64,000 nucleotides of DNA, from positions 59,093,741-59,157,740 of the forward strand of contig CM041465.1 in assembly GCA_023213395.1 (NCBI GenBank), written 5' to 3'. Positions within the stretch are counted from its first letter, which is position 1. The number at the start of each line of letters is the position of its first letter. Under the pieces are notes generated by a model. That model saw only the letters and a list, made by a program, of their open reading frames with translations. It was not told where the DNA came from and searched no databases. The stretch comes from Cycas panzhihuaensis (lineage: Eukaryota; Cycadophyta). The position numbers and the translations under genes were made by a program. Shown here piece after piece: positions 10,278 to 20,960 of this stretch.

Positions 10278-11560
10278 GATGACAAAGGGAAGAACATTGT
10301 TACTCACTGTGTGCAAGCGAAAGCCTTATCAACTGAATCTAATCGAAGAGATTATTTGGCATTTGACTCTAGAGCACAGAAGCATATTTCTTACCAGAGG
10401 TAAAACTTTAATACGGTGACTTCAAATCAAAGTGGTGCTCAAATTATCCTTGGTGATACTCGTGTCTTGCTGGTAGAAGGTATCGGTGAAGTTTCCATTA
10501 CAGGAGGTAAATTTACAAGGGTGTATTATGTACCAAAGATGTAGTTGAACCTTCTTTTAGCTCAGGAGATCTGTAAACAAGGTATGAAGGTAGAGCTCTA
10601 TGATGACAAATGCCTGATTAAGGATCTAAAATAGAATTTTGCTGTCATAACTACTAGGAAAGTCAGGGATAACTTTTGGGTGTTTGAAAAGTTTTAGTCT
10701 TAGAAGAAGTCCTACGCCTTTGTTGCTAGCATGGATGACTTAAGTAAGTTATGGCACAACTGCCTCAATCACCTTAATTATAGGAGTATTGCATTATTAA
10801 AGAGGTTAAAGATGGTGGAAGGATTGCCATCAGTTACCTATTTAGATGGTATGTGCGAAGGGTGTATGTATGGCAAGCACTGTCTGCAGAGCCAAGGAAA
10901 AGTTGGAGCTTGTACATTTAGATCTAATGGGCCCTCTTCCTAACCCTTCAATATCTGGAGCTAGTTATACCCTTGTATTTGTAGATGACTACACCAGGAA
11001 GGCTTGGATTTACTTTCTCAAGAATAAGTCGACTATCAATCTTGGTTTTGAATACCATCAAGGTGAAGAGATACAATTATATGGCTATATAGATGTTGAT
11101 TGGGGAGGAGATTTCGATGATCAGAAGTCTATTGCTAGATACTTATTTGATGTTGGTAATGGATTTGTTTCATGGCATTCGAAGAAGTAGCAGAAAGTGG
11201 CGCTCTCTTCTACAGAGGCAGAATATTAAGGACTCAATGTAGGTGTGAAGGAAGTCATATGATTACAAAGTCTCTTAGAGTTTCTTGGAGTTTCAAATTG
11301 ACACCTAGTTATCTTTGTTGATAGATTTTCTTATTAAAGAATCTAGAGTTTCATGCACATACAAAACACATTAAGATTCAATACTATTACATTCATGAAT
11401 ATATTAAATTAGGGAAGCTATAGGTTGACTACTATTTGAGTGAATTCTAGCTTGCACACACGTTCACCAAACCTCTCACTAAAGATCAATTCACAAAGAT
11501 ATATACTGGATTTAGACTCACCAATATTATCCTTGAGGGGGATGTATCGACAAGGATAAA
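10278..11560 (+). pseudogene. COP3 pol: protease, integrase start fused to RNase H
   Basis: Protease remnant covers about 10290-10640; the active-site region reads FDSRAQKH where the family has Asp-Ser-Gly. A pre-integrase zinc region follows at 10731-10900 (WHNCLNHLNYRS, then CEGCMYGKH). The integrase core starts with LVHLDLMGPLPN and VDDYTRKAWIYFLKNKST, then near 11033-11045 the frame passes directly into copia RNase H (YGYIDVDWGGD, WHSKK, ALSSTEAEY). The 10846-11190 frame is open across the junction. RT, with its YVDD, is absent. The RNase H tail is interrupted by stops after 11190 and ends near the polypurine tract. Confidence 0.9.
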
Positions 11561-11641
11561 GAAGTTGCAGGATAGTCCCAGCCTTTGTGATAACATAACT
11601 GTTATAGTTGGCAAGATCCCCATATTCACATTAAGGGGGGA

Positions 11642-12017
11642 TGTTAATGTGGCAGTTAATTATTAAGCCATTTAGTTAATGTTAATGTGGTTTAATTAAG
11701 TGAAAAGGTGTGAAGTCAAAAATGTGTGACTTATTCAGAGTGTCACAACCCTAATCGAGTGACACCTCTTCGGAGAATATAAATGCCTTGAGGCCTTGTG
11801 TATTCAACATCCAAGATCATTATATCAATCCATTGTGCAATAATCTAAGAGATACATCAAGGATCCTTTTGTAGTGGTTTTTTTCTTGAAAGGGTGCTCC
11901 CACGTAAATCTTGTGTACCATGCATCTATTTTCTCTATGTATATTTGATTGCTTATTATGTATGGTAAAAGATTATACAGTTGGAAATATTCGTGTATGA
12001 TTTCATGTTCTCAAACA
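11642..12017 (+). repeat. COP3 3' LTR
   Basis: It begins TGTTAATGTGG after the polypurine tract TTAAGGGGGGA (11631-11641) and ends CTCAAACA at 12017. It is followed by the right target duplication TTGAT (12018-12022). Length equals the 5' copy, so there has been no net indel. Confidence 0.95.
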
Positions 12018-13851
12018 TTGATGCACAACTTGTAGTAACTCTTATTTCACCTCCTGTTTCATAGAATGTTCTTGTAGTTTAATTGTCTCTATCATCATCA
12101 TATATTCCTAGCATTTCCTACCTTTATTTAAATATCTACTACAATAATTCTTTTAAAATATGTTTAAGAAGAGGTCACTTTAAAGTAGCTTCCTAAATGA
12201 CACTTACAAATGATCTCTTCTACTCCATTACCTCCACAATAATCTAAGACATAATCAAAGTATAGGTCATCAACCAACTTTGCCTTAATAACATAAGTAT
12301 TCTCAGCTCCTAAACCTACCGCCTTTGAAGAAGCTATCTTAGACCAAAAGTGGAAAGTAACCATGAATAAGGAAATGAACTCCATTTTATAAAATGACAC
12401 TTGTGAGTTAGTTGAGCTACCAAATGGAAAGAAACCAATTGATTGTTGATGGATTTACAAAATAAAATTTCATGCAAATAACTCTATTAAACATTATAAA
12501 GTATGATTAATTTTTAAAGGTTTCAAATATATTAAGGGCATCAATTATGATGACACATTTACCATTATTGCTAACATGACCACTGTGAGGCTTGTCTTAG
12601 CATTAGCAACTTAATTTAATTGGCCTATCTTCTAGATAGATGTAAATGGTACCTTTCTGAATAGTGAATTATAAGAGAAGGCATACTTAAATTAACCTCT
12701 TGGCTATGTTATTTGTGGAAAAGAACATATAGTCTGGAAGTTAAAGAAGTCTCTTTATGGACTTAAACAATCACCTCGTATTTGGTATGTAAAAATAGAT
12801 GAGTACTTTTAGAAGCATGGACTTATGCTCATATTTAAATCCTAATTTATACATTAGAATTCAAGATAACTTAATCACTCTAGTTGTGCTATATGTTAAT
12901 CATTTGTTAATAATGGATAATGACACAATGGATTTCATACCTTCAAGGAGAATTAAATAACAATTTTGAGATAATTGACCTTGGGTTCTTTCACTATTTT
13001 CTTGGCATAGAAGTTTAGCAGTAGCCAGGCTGCATCTTCCTTTTGTAGCCTAAATATATAGGGAGACCCTTCAAAAGTTTATAATGGAGGAATATAAGCC
13101 ATTGCCAACCCCTATAGAGACTAGACTTAAGATGGATATTGATAAGTGTGGTAAACCTGTCGATCCTACTTTGTATAGACAACTTGTGGGAAAACTAATT
13201 TATCTCACATATACTCAACCAAATATTTTATATGCTATTGGGATCTTCTCTAGGTTTATGACTCAACCCAAGATTTTACACTAGAAAATAATTATATATA
13301 TCCTAAGATATCTTTAGGGTTCACTTTAATTTGGACTTAATTACTGCCAAGTGGACAATCCTTCTTTGGTAAGATATATAAATGTTGATTGGGTTGGTTG
13401 CAAGGATAGTCATAGATTGACCTTAGTTTATTTCTTTAACCTAGGTTCTATCTCTATTTTTTGGAGTTATAAAAATAAGCCAAAGATCACCTTGTCCTCT
13501 ACTGAAGCAGAGTACATAGTTGTTTTCAATGCAACTACAAAGGCTATATGGCTTAGAAAGATTCTTGAAGAGCTTGGTATTGATTAAACGTAAGCTATTA
13601 CTCTTTAATGTGATAATCAATGTGTCCTCAAATTAACCAAGAATCTTATATTCCATACAAGAATAAAGAATATCGAGGTTCACCATCACTTCATCAGGGA
13701 GCACGTTCAGGATAGAGAGATTGATTTGGTTTACAAGTTTATCGACGAACATTTTGTTAATATCTTCACCAAAGTACTTAATTGTCATAAGTTCAAATGG
13801 TTTTAGCATGGCCTCGATATTAGAATTAATAAATTCATTATTAAGGGAGGG
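12018..13851 (+). pseudogene. COP2 part 2: copia RT and RNase H
   Basis: The older copia resumes after COP3. The integrase-RT linker occupies about 12018-12310. RT starts near 12320 (WKVTMNKEMNS) and continues to about 13300 (SLYGLKQSPR near 12760). The active site reads YVNH at 12892-12903 instead of YVDD, so both catalytic Asp residues are lost. RNase H follows; 13351-13587 is open and contains VDWVGCKDS and LSSTEAEY. The C-terminal tail has a TRIKNIEVHHHFIRE-like stretch near 13660-13700. The region ends at a polypurine tract (TTAAGGGAGGG, 13841-13851). Confidence 0.88.
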
Positions 13852-14400
13852 TGATAGAAGAATTAATGATGTTTTCATTAATTCATCTTTAGTCATTATA
13901 AATATATTATACATTTATAATTATTAAATTAAGTTATTAAGTCATGATTATGTGATAAAGTACATTATAAGTGTTTTATTTTCATATTAGTGGTTAATTA
14001 CAACATGAAGTGGTGAGCCTAATATGTATAGGGTCATATATACTCACACCTCATTATAATATATGTGTATTGATCATACAAGGTGCCAAATATCACCTTG
14101 TATGATCACCCTTTCACATACACTCTTGCCTCTCATAATTGTTTATTTTATATATATGTGAGGCAACATTTATGTAATTTATTATATTAACAAATAAATG
14201 TTCATGAAATTGATTTTGGAGCCTTAATTAGTTTAACTTCCTCATATCCATTGTTGTTATTTTTTATGTTTTGTGTGATTTGATCCTAGCTGGAAGTTAG
14301 CATGAATGCTGCTTCCTTCACATTTTACTCTCTCTCTAAAATTGATTTCTTATTCTCTTTTCTAAACATATTGACCTCACATTAATCATTCCTCATTCTC
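13852..14400 (+). repeat. COP2 3' LTR (right end uncertain)
   Basis: TGATAGAAGAATTAATG begins right after the polypurine tract, where an LTR should start. There is no second copy in the window, and no clear CA end could be chosen, so the right border is only an upper limit set by the minus-strand copia coding sequence that starts near 14410. The stretch is AT-rich, has no coding signal and contains a strong inverted repeat at 14071-14108. Confidence 0.6.
14071..14108. other. Perfect 15-bp inverted repeat
   Basis: TGATCATACAAGGTG (14071-14085) and its exact reverse complement (14094-14108) are separated by the eight bases CCAAATAT. An RNA from either strand could form a hairpin. It lies inside the presumed COP2 LTR. 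Perfect arms are surprising in such a decayed element. Confidence 0.9.
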
Positions 14401-14409
14401 TTAAGAAAT

Positions 14410-15485
14410 TAACTTCATAGATTTAGGAATATAGCACTAATATTATGGCCTTGGTTTACTCATGTATTGACTTATCACTCCAACTACAAAAAGCAATGTC
14501 AAGTTTGGTACAAACCATTGCATACATCAAACTATCTATTACACTCCTATATGGAATTAATTCCATAAACTTTACCTCTTTAATCATTTGAGAATATATG
14601 TCTTGAGACTTTTTATGGTTGGCATCTATAGGTATTGTTTTGGACTTGTAGTCTTGCATTCTAAACCTTTTGAGGATATTATCCAAGTATGTCGATCAAC
14701 TTAGAGAAATCTTCTTCTATTTTCCATTTCTAAACACCCATATTCCAAGGTAATGATGAATCTTTTCAATATCTCTCATCTTAAATTTAGGTGATAATCT
14801 TTTGTATGTGACAAAAGTTTCTTGTTCTTGGCAAATACAATAATATTATCAACATAAAAAGTAATTATAATAAGCATATCTTCAATATGATTTACATGTA
14901 TGTTATAATAGACATTACTCCTTGTAAAATCTTATGAGATGAGAAAGCTATCTATCTTCTAGTACCAATCTTTGAGAGATTGTTTTTGTCCATGTAGTAA
15001 CTTTTGGAGCTTACAAACTAGATGCTCCTTGCCTTTGACTGCATATCCTTTAGGTTGGTCTCTATAGATATATTTTTTTAAGATCTCCATTTAAGAACAT
15101 AGTTTTACATCCATATGACGCACCTCTAAATCATATTTTATTGCAAATGCCAATAAAACTCTAATGGATGCAATTTTATTATAGGAGAAAAGGTTTAATT
15201 GAAGACAGTACCTTTCGCTTACAAGTAACCTTCTGTGGCTAATCTTGCTTTGTACCTTTCAATTGAACAGTTTTCTTTGTGCTTGATTTTACACATGTAC
15301 TTGTATCTAACTACTTTTCTTACTAAAGGAAGGTTTTTTTAAGTGTCCCAACTTTCATTGTTCACAATCGATACATATTTCTCATCAAGTGCTTCTTACC
15401 ACATTGACAAGTCTTCATGCCCCAAGGCTTTTTATAATGTTTGTGGCTCTATAGCCATTATTTCCAAAGAATAATCTATCAACAT
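14410..15485 (-). pseudogene. COP4: copia RT fragment
   Basis: On the minus strand, from right to left, this holds the end of the integrase-RT linker (near 15440) and then RT. RT motifs include a KARLATEGY-like stretch near 15240, MDVKLCS near 15110, and YVDN at 14845-14856 in place of YVDD. The final RT part (14456-14686) has the YRSVIDSLMYAM and DIAF motifs. RNase H is missing or unreadable beyond about 14410. Stops and shifts are frequent. No LTR can be tied to it with confidence. GYP2 appears to have inserted at its upstream end, at about 15486. Confidence 0.82.
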
Positions 15486-15722
15486 TGTTGGAGGCTCCCT
15501 GAGGTGATCCCAGTGGGTCACTTTTGTCAACACGAGAGAAATATGGCTAGAAGATCCAGAATATTTAAAGATATAATGTTTAATATATTATTAAACTGAT
15601 GATTGAATGTTATCATGGAGTTCATATTTATACTAATCATATGAAGGGATATGGATTATCATTAATAGATGCTACCTTTCATTATTACTCATTAATGCTT
15701 AATTATATATTAATTAGGCTCA
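15486..15722 (-). repeat. GYP2 3' LTR (probable, 237 bp)
   Basis: On the minus strand this would begin TGAGCCTAATTAAT at 15722 and end CCTCCAACA at 15486. Just upstream on that strand is a purine-rich tract (CAGAGGAGAGAGC, about 15728-15740). COP4 coding sequence resumes on the far side of 15486. There is a TATA-like stretch near 15630. The second LTR is missing, so the borders are a proposal. Confidence 0.5.
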
Positions 15723-16905
15723 CCGCAAGCTCTCTCCTCTGAAAAATGCTTTGCTTTCAAATAATTAGAAACTTGATCTTGTAAATATGGATTTTTTTTA
15801 TAATAAAATTAAATTCCCATGAATCATTTTTTTTTAGAAGTTATTTCCATTTTACAAGATATTCTTGAATGGTTCTAGATTATAGGTGATGATTTCAAAC
15901 TTTGAGGATGGATTTAGAAATTAGGAGAAGTGTGCCTTCTTCGTTTAATACTAGATGTTTAATTTGTACTAATATTTCTATTCCCAACTTTTATTTTAAG
16001 CAAGAAACATGAAAAACATTATGAACATAGGACATAGATTGTAAATTGAGGACATAAGTGACCTTTTCCACACTCCCTTGTACAATATAGACCATAAAAT
16101 TATGGGTTGAGCTTCTCTTTCTTTAATTTTTTAAGGATGCTTACTTGTATGATTATAAGCATAAATAAATCCAATCGCTTTTTGAAAAAGTTTCCTCAGT
16201 TTGATGTAAATCAACTTGCTATTTCACCCTATTTTGTACATTAGAGAGACGTTCTTATAATAAGGTGATTATATTTTTTTATTCTTATAAATAATCATCG
16301 ATTGCTGGAATACATGGATTTATACTGGTCTAATTATTTATTGAAATAAGTTCGTAACCATGTAAGGCTTAAAAAGGAGTCATTTCAATGGACATGCAGT
16401 ACGTTGTGTTATACCATCCTTTGACTAAATGTTACAATTTAACCTAGTTACTTGGTTTGTTTGCCACAATTTTGAAGATAAACTTTTAAGAATTTATTAA
16501 CAATTTTTATTTGTTCATCTATTTGTGGGTGGTAATTAGTGTTTATATTTAAGGTGGTACTTAGTTTTTAAAATAATTCCTATTATTTTTATTTTTGATA
16601 GTATATATTGAATAAGTGGAATTAGATCCCTATTTGTTGAGGTTTATCACCCTTTCATCTAGTTTTCCCCTGGGGGTCGAACCTAGGACTTTCAACATTG
16701 TAGGGTAGATATCTATCGATGTGCCCTAGTGTTTGACCTATTCTTATTAGAAATTACTTTAAAATTTTGGATTCCTATCACTAATAATGATATTTCATAA
16801 TGTATGGAGTCTATGGATTTTCTTCATAAATATTGATACGATTTAATGAACTTTAAAATCGCTTTGTATAGCTATGAAATGGGCATATTTAGTTAATCAA
16901 TTAAC

Positions 16906-16976
<71 letters not shown>

Positions 16977-18241
16977 CTTTATTATCAGATCTTGGTAGCC
17001 CTTTCATAAAATCCATAATTAATATTTTTTCATTTTGTATATAGAATTGACAATGGTTGTAACAAACACAGTGGGAGAATATTTTCATATTTAGAACTTA
17101 CATAAATTTTACATTCATTAATAAATTTTTGGATATTATTTTTTATTTTTTTTAAAAAGAATGATCAGTTTATTTGATGTTAAGTTTTATAGAATTTAAT
17201 GTGCCTTGTTGTCAGTATTATATGTTCTTCTTTTAAAATTTGTTTAAATTTTTATTTTCTATTTTAAAATAAATTTAACCTTTGTACTATAAAATATCAT
17301 TTTTTTAATTTAAAAATTTAATAAGGTTCTTTTTAGATCTTATTGAGTAATTGGTTGATTTCACAATCTTTAGCTTATTCAGTTCTTATGTTATCTTGCC
17401 AATTAGAGTTAATAATAATGATAGCTTGAAGTTAGATTCTTTCATATTGGCATGATAATGCATCAACAATTATATTTATTTTTTCTTTTTTATGTCAAAT
17501 TTTAAAATCATATGTTTGTAGTTTATTGATCCACTTTTGTTATTGAATTGATAAATCTTATTATTTAAAAAAGTGTTGAAGACTATTATAGTCTATTTTA
17601 ATAAGAAATGTGTTACTTAGTAAACACTATTGCTATTTATGTAAGGCATGCATGATAGTTAGTATTTTTTTGTCATAGGTGGTTTTAAGTTTTTCTCGAT
17701 TATTTAATTGTCAATTTTCATAAATGATAGGTTGTCTATCTTGCATTAAGACAACACTAATACCTACTCTTAATTCATCACATTCTATGGTGAGTTTTTG
17801 TGAAATCTAGTGTCACCAATAAGGGCAAGGTTGTCATAGTCAATTTTAGATTTTCAAAATAAGATTATGTTATGCCATTCCATATGAAATATTTTTTCTT
17901 AAGAAGATTGGTCAAGATGGTAGTAATATATATATAGTTTTATATAAATCAGTAATAATATCTAATAAGTCTCAAGAATCCTTGTAATATTTTAACAATA
18001 TATGTGACAGGTTATTCTTTTAGTTTTGATTTTATATGGATTAGTCTTAATTTTATTTTTGGAAATAATATGTATTAAATAATTTATTATCATTTACTAA
18101 AATCATATTCAAATTTTTTTGTAAAATAAATTTATTCTTATAATGTATTGAGGACCTTATCTACATGGATGAGATGGTCTTTCTAATTTTTATCATAAAT
18201 AAGTATATCATCAAAGAATATTAATATAATTATTTTTAAAA
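15723..18241 (-). pseudogene. GYP2 part 1: integrase with chromodomain, RNase H, RT end
   Basis: This is the downstream part of a chromovirus-type gypsy pol. From right to left it holds the end of RT (about 18230-17890), RNase H (about 17800-17370), integrase (about 17100-16000) and a C-terminal chromodomain remnant at about 15910-15770 (motif QEYLVKWK, then DSWE). The integrase piece near 17000 has IMDFMKGLPRS, holding the first catalytic Asp. A long TA repeat expanded inside integrase. The reading frame is heavily shifted and stopped. GYP3 interrupts RT at 18241; the rest is at 25143-26585. Confidence 0.8.
16907..16972. repeat. (TA)n microsatellite
   Basis: About 32 uninterrupted TA dinucleotides lie inside the GYP2 integrase region. 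They explain the Tyr-Ile repeat seen in the overlapping minus-strand reading frame at 16897-17088, which is therefore not a real protein feature. Confidence 0.97.
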
Positions 18242-19086
18242 TGATCTAAATTTTGAATGGGAAAGTGAAGACTTAAACCAATTGAAACAAAATCTAGAAT
18301 AATTTACAATAATATTACATATAATTGAAGATATGTTGAATTTTCTTATAAAACTCCTTTTATTTGTGCTCTATTGAGCATGCAAGGGACTGCTACAATG
18401 AGTTGGGAGAATAGAATGGAGTGTTGGGAACTTCTTGAGCTGCCGTATGTTTTTTGAAACCTCTGCCTTTGAAGTTTGCAAAATATTTTTGGTTGCCATT
18501 AACCAAAAATTTTCTTTCTTGGTGAAGAGATCCTGCTAGCGTCTCTTTCTTTGACTGTTTCTACTGTTGTCTTCTTCCCTCAGCTGCAACTTCAATCTTT
18601 TGGGCTCCTTCGTGATCCACACAATAGATTTTGTGTGTTGTTCTTTTGCTTTTCCATTCGTTTTCCTCTCTACATAGAATTTCAGATATTGGAGCCATTC
18701 TCTCTTTTTGGAAAGAGATTTTTAAACAACTCTCCTCGAATCTTACTCCGTACTATATCTAGGGCTGTGATGTCCTCTTTTTCCTTAGAAAAATCTATTG
18801 TTCGTGCTTAGATCTTTACCATTTAAAACCCTATAATGCATTTTACTTGCAATGGGTTTTCTGTTTTTCCATTTTCCAACGGATTCCAAAATGGTAAGAG
18901 AAATCTTAATAATTTTTTTTTAATTCAAAGATTTTTCTCTTTAAATGTGTAAAAGACACGTGTGAGAAGTTCTTCCTCGAATTTCGTATGAAACAGACTT
19001 AATTTGCACTACCAAAATTGTCGCTGTTTTTATTACTTTTACATTTTCACGTTCAGTAGCAATTCGCACCGCAGATGCACCGTGGT

Positions 19087-19166
19087 AGTAGTGATAGCAC
19101 CTGGGTAGCAGTGGCATCACTTGTATAATAGTGACAACACCTGGGTAGCAGTGATAGCACCTGCAG
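19087..19166. repeat. 20-bp minisatellite in GYP3 3' LTR
   Basis: Four imperfect units of the type AGTAGTGATAGCACCTGGGT follow each other. The other LTR has the same array in diverged form (three units at 24918-24977), so the array existed before insertion. In element orientation it lies in the upstream (U3) part. Confidence 0.88.
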
Positions 19167-19200
19167 TAGTAGTTGATGCATACATTTTTTTACATTTTTT

Positions 19201-19280
19201 AAGCCTTTTTAAGGCATTTTTCTATTAAATAAAGACCATTAAGCCTTTTTAAGGCATTTTTCTACTAAATAAAGACCATT
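19201..19280. repeat. Tandem pair of 40-bp units in GYP3 3' LTR
   Basis: Two copies with one mismatch. Each contains GCCTTTTTAAGGC, whose ends are complementary, and AATAAAGACC. The same pair is at 25011-25090 in the 5' LTR. On the element's sense strand this is close to the start of the LTR, in U3. Confidence 0.92.
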
Positions 19281-19399
19281 AACATGAAAAATAAGATATT
19301 TTAAGAGTATTGAAAGGTCTGAAAATGGATCAAAACTCTCCTTTTTTAGGAGTTCATGGCCTCATGAACTTTATAGTTATAGATGAGGGAATTTGATTT

Positions 19400-20960
19400 T
19401 CCCTATCTCCTTATTGTACCATTTTACTTTGCTAGGTACTTGTCATTTTTCTGCAATTCTGAAGGACTTGATTATGCCTTTTCGAGTCTTGGTCTGCTTC
19501 CTTTGAAGAATGCAATCATTTTGCATTGGTTCCTTTTTCTCTATTTGTAACTCCTATGGATTTGGTAAGAGTGGAACTCCATCTTCATTTTCATCCAATA
19601 TGGATGGCTCAAACATCTTCAGATTCTCAACATTCACTACGGAATACATTTTCATGAATTCTGGAAGTTCAAGCTAGAAAGCATTTTTCCCAATTTTCTT
19701 CAAGATTGTAAAAGGACCATATCGTAAAGGCTTTAGCTTTTTGCCTTCACCTTGTAATCTTTTCTTACTGAGGTACAACCAAACTCTATCTCTTTCCTTA
19801 AAGGAATGGCTAGTTTTATGTGCATCATGCCGCTATTTATATCTCTGTTGAGATTTTTGAAGTCGCTCTTCAACCTGTTAATGGATTTTTCTGATTCTTT
19901 CCAAGAATCTTTGTGCCTTTTCATCTCCTTCTTCCTCCTTTCCATTTCCTATAGAAAATTGAGTAGAGAATTCTAGATTGAAAGGACTTATATGTAGAAA
20001 TCCCAAACATATCTCAAATGGTGATTTCTGGGTTGAGCTATGGATAGCTCTATTGAATGCAAATTACAAGTATGGGAGACTTTCATCCTAAGTCTTAGGA
20101 TGCTTGGCATTGTATCCTCATAACAACTGTACTAATGTCCTATTGACAACTTCAGTCTGGCTGTCTGTTTGAGGATGAAAAGCTATGCTCATCTTTAGCT
20201 TCGTATCCATCATTCCCTAAAGTGTTTGCTAAAAATGACTCAGAAATCTGCTATCTCGATAAGAAATAATTGAGTTGGGAAGTCCAGAATACTTTCAAAC
20301 ATGCTAGAAAAATAATCTAGCTATGTCTTCTCCTGTATGTGTCTTCCTATAGGGAATCAGCATCACCATTTTACTGAACCGATCAACAACTACAAATAAA
20401 TAATCCATACCATTTTTGGTTTATGGTAGTCCTCCCAGGAAATCCATGGAGATACTTTCCCACGGTCGTGATAGAATAGGAAGTGGAATGTACAATCTAA
20501 ACTTCCTATTGGCTGACTTTAATGTGCTACATAATGTACACCCTTGTACTACTGTAGTCATATCTTGCTACATGTTTAGCCAATACATATATCGCTACAA
20601 GTTTAGCAATGTCTTTCCCACTCCAAAGTGTCCTACAACTCAAGAGGCATGAGCTTCTGTTATCCACTTCATTCGGTCTGCATGCTTTGGAATGCAAAGC
20701 TTGTCTTTCTTACAAAGAAGTCCATCTTTCAGCTAGAAATCAACAACTACTTTTCCTTACTGTAGTTGTCCAAAGATAGGCTTGAATGTCTCATCTTTCA
20801 AATACAAATCAACATATTCATCATGGCAGAAAGGTTGAAATTGCATAGCTACCAACAAACTGGAAATACCTTGCTGTTGAGGAGGTCTGGACAACAAGTC
20901 TGTAATCTTATTCGTCATTCCTTTCTTGTATTTAATCACGATGTGAAACTGCTACAAATA
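19400..20960 (-). pseudogene. GYP3 integrase and C-terminal tail
   Basis: Integrase inserts the DNA copy. From right to left, a zinc region is near 20690-20560 (HADRMKWITEAH, then CTLCSTLKS). The catalytic core follows with SMDFLGGLP near 20450 (first Asp kept) and SYRDSRF near 20260, where the second catalytic Asp of the usual SDRD is Tyr. SQTEVVNR near 20150 keeps the Glu. The C-terminal part is basic (19733-19945). Past it, near 19540-19400, a stretch with KTRKG and VKWYNKE looks like a decayed chromodomain or CR motif. Stops are scattered through the core. Confidence 0.87.

Larger units (their letters stand above)
7426..12017 (+). mobile_element. COP3: complete but internally deleted copia element
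   Basis: Both ends are defined: 376-bp LTRs at 7426-7801 and 11642-12017, flanked by TTGAT on each side. It sits inside COP2, whose reading frame stops at the left junction and continues with the next copia domain at the right. Contents are LTR, primer site, a long non-coding leader, gag, protease, pre-integrase region, the start of integrase, RNase H, polypurine tract and LTR. Most of integrase and all of RT are missing, so it was non-autonomous even before it accumulated stops. The LTRs differ at roughly one position in eight by eye, so it is old. Confidence 0.95.
18242..19332 (-). repeat. GYP3 3' LTR (1091 bp)
   Basis: It pairs with 24055-25142 over its whole length. The internal side is flanked by a purine tract on the minus strand (AAAAAAGGAGAGTTTT, 19333-19348). 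It contains four 20-bp units at 19087-19166 and two 40-bp units at 19201-19280. The open stretch 18551-18811 on the + strand lies wholly inside the LTR and has a decayed counterpart in the other LTR, so it is not a gene. Confidence 0.95.

Noticed and set aside
14071-14108. Hairpin as a transcription terminator
   Set aside because: Context is a plant retrotransposon LTR; a bacterial-type terminator makes no sense here and there is no T-run after the stem.
16897-17088. Frame with a long Tyr-Ile repeat
   Set aside because: Produced by translation of a TA microsatellite; only the flanking integrase piece is meaningful.
18551-18811. Open frame of 86 codons on the + strand
   Set aside because: It lies entirely within the GYP3 3' LTR, and the matching part of the other LTR (24370-24580) has the frame broken; composition is LTR-like, with no domain.
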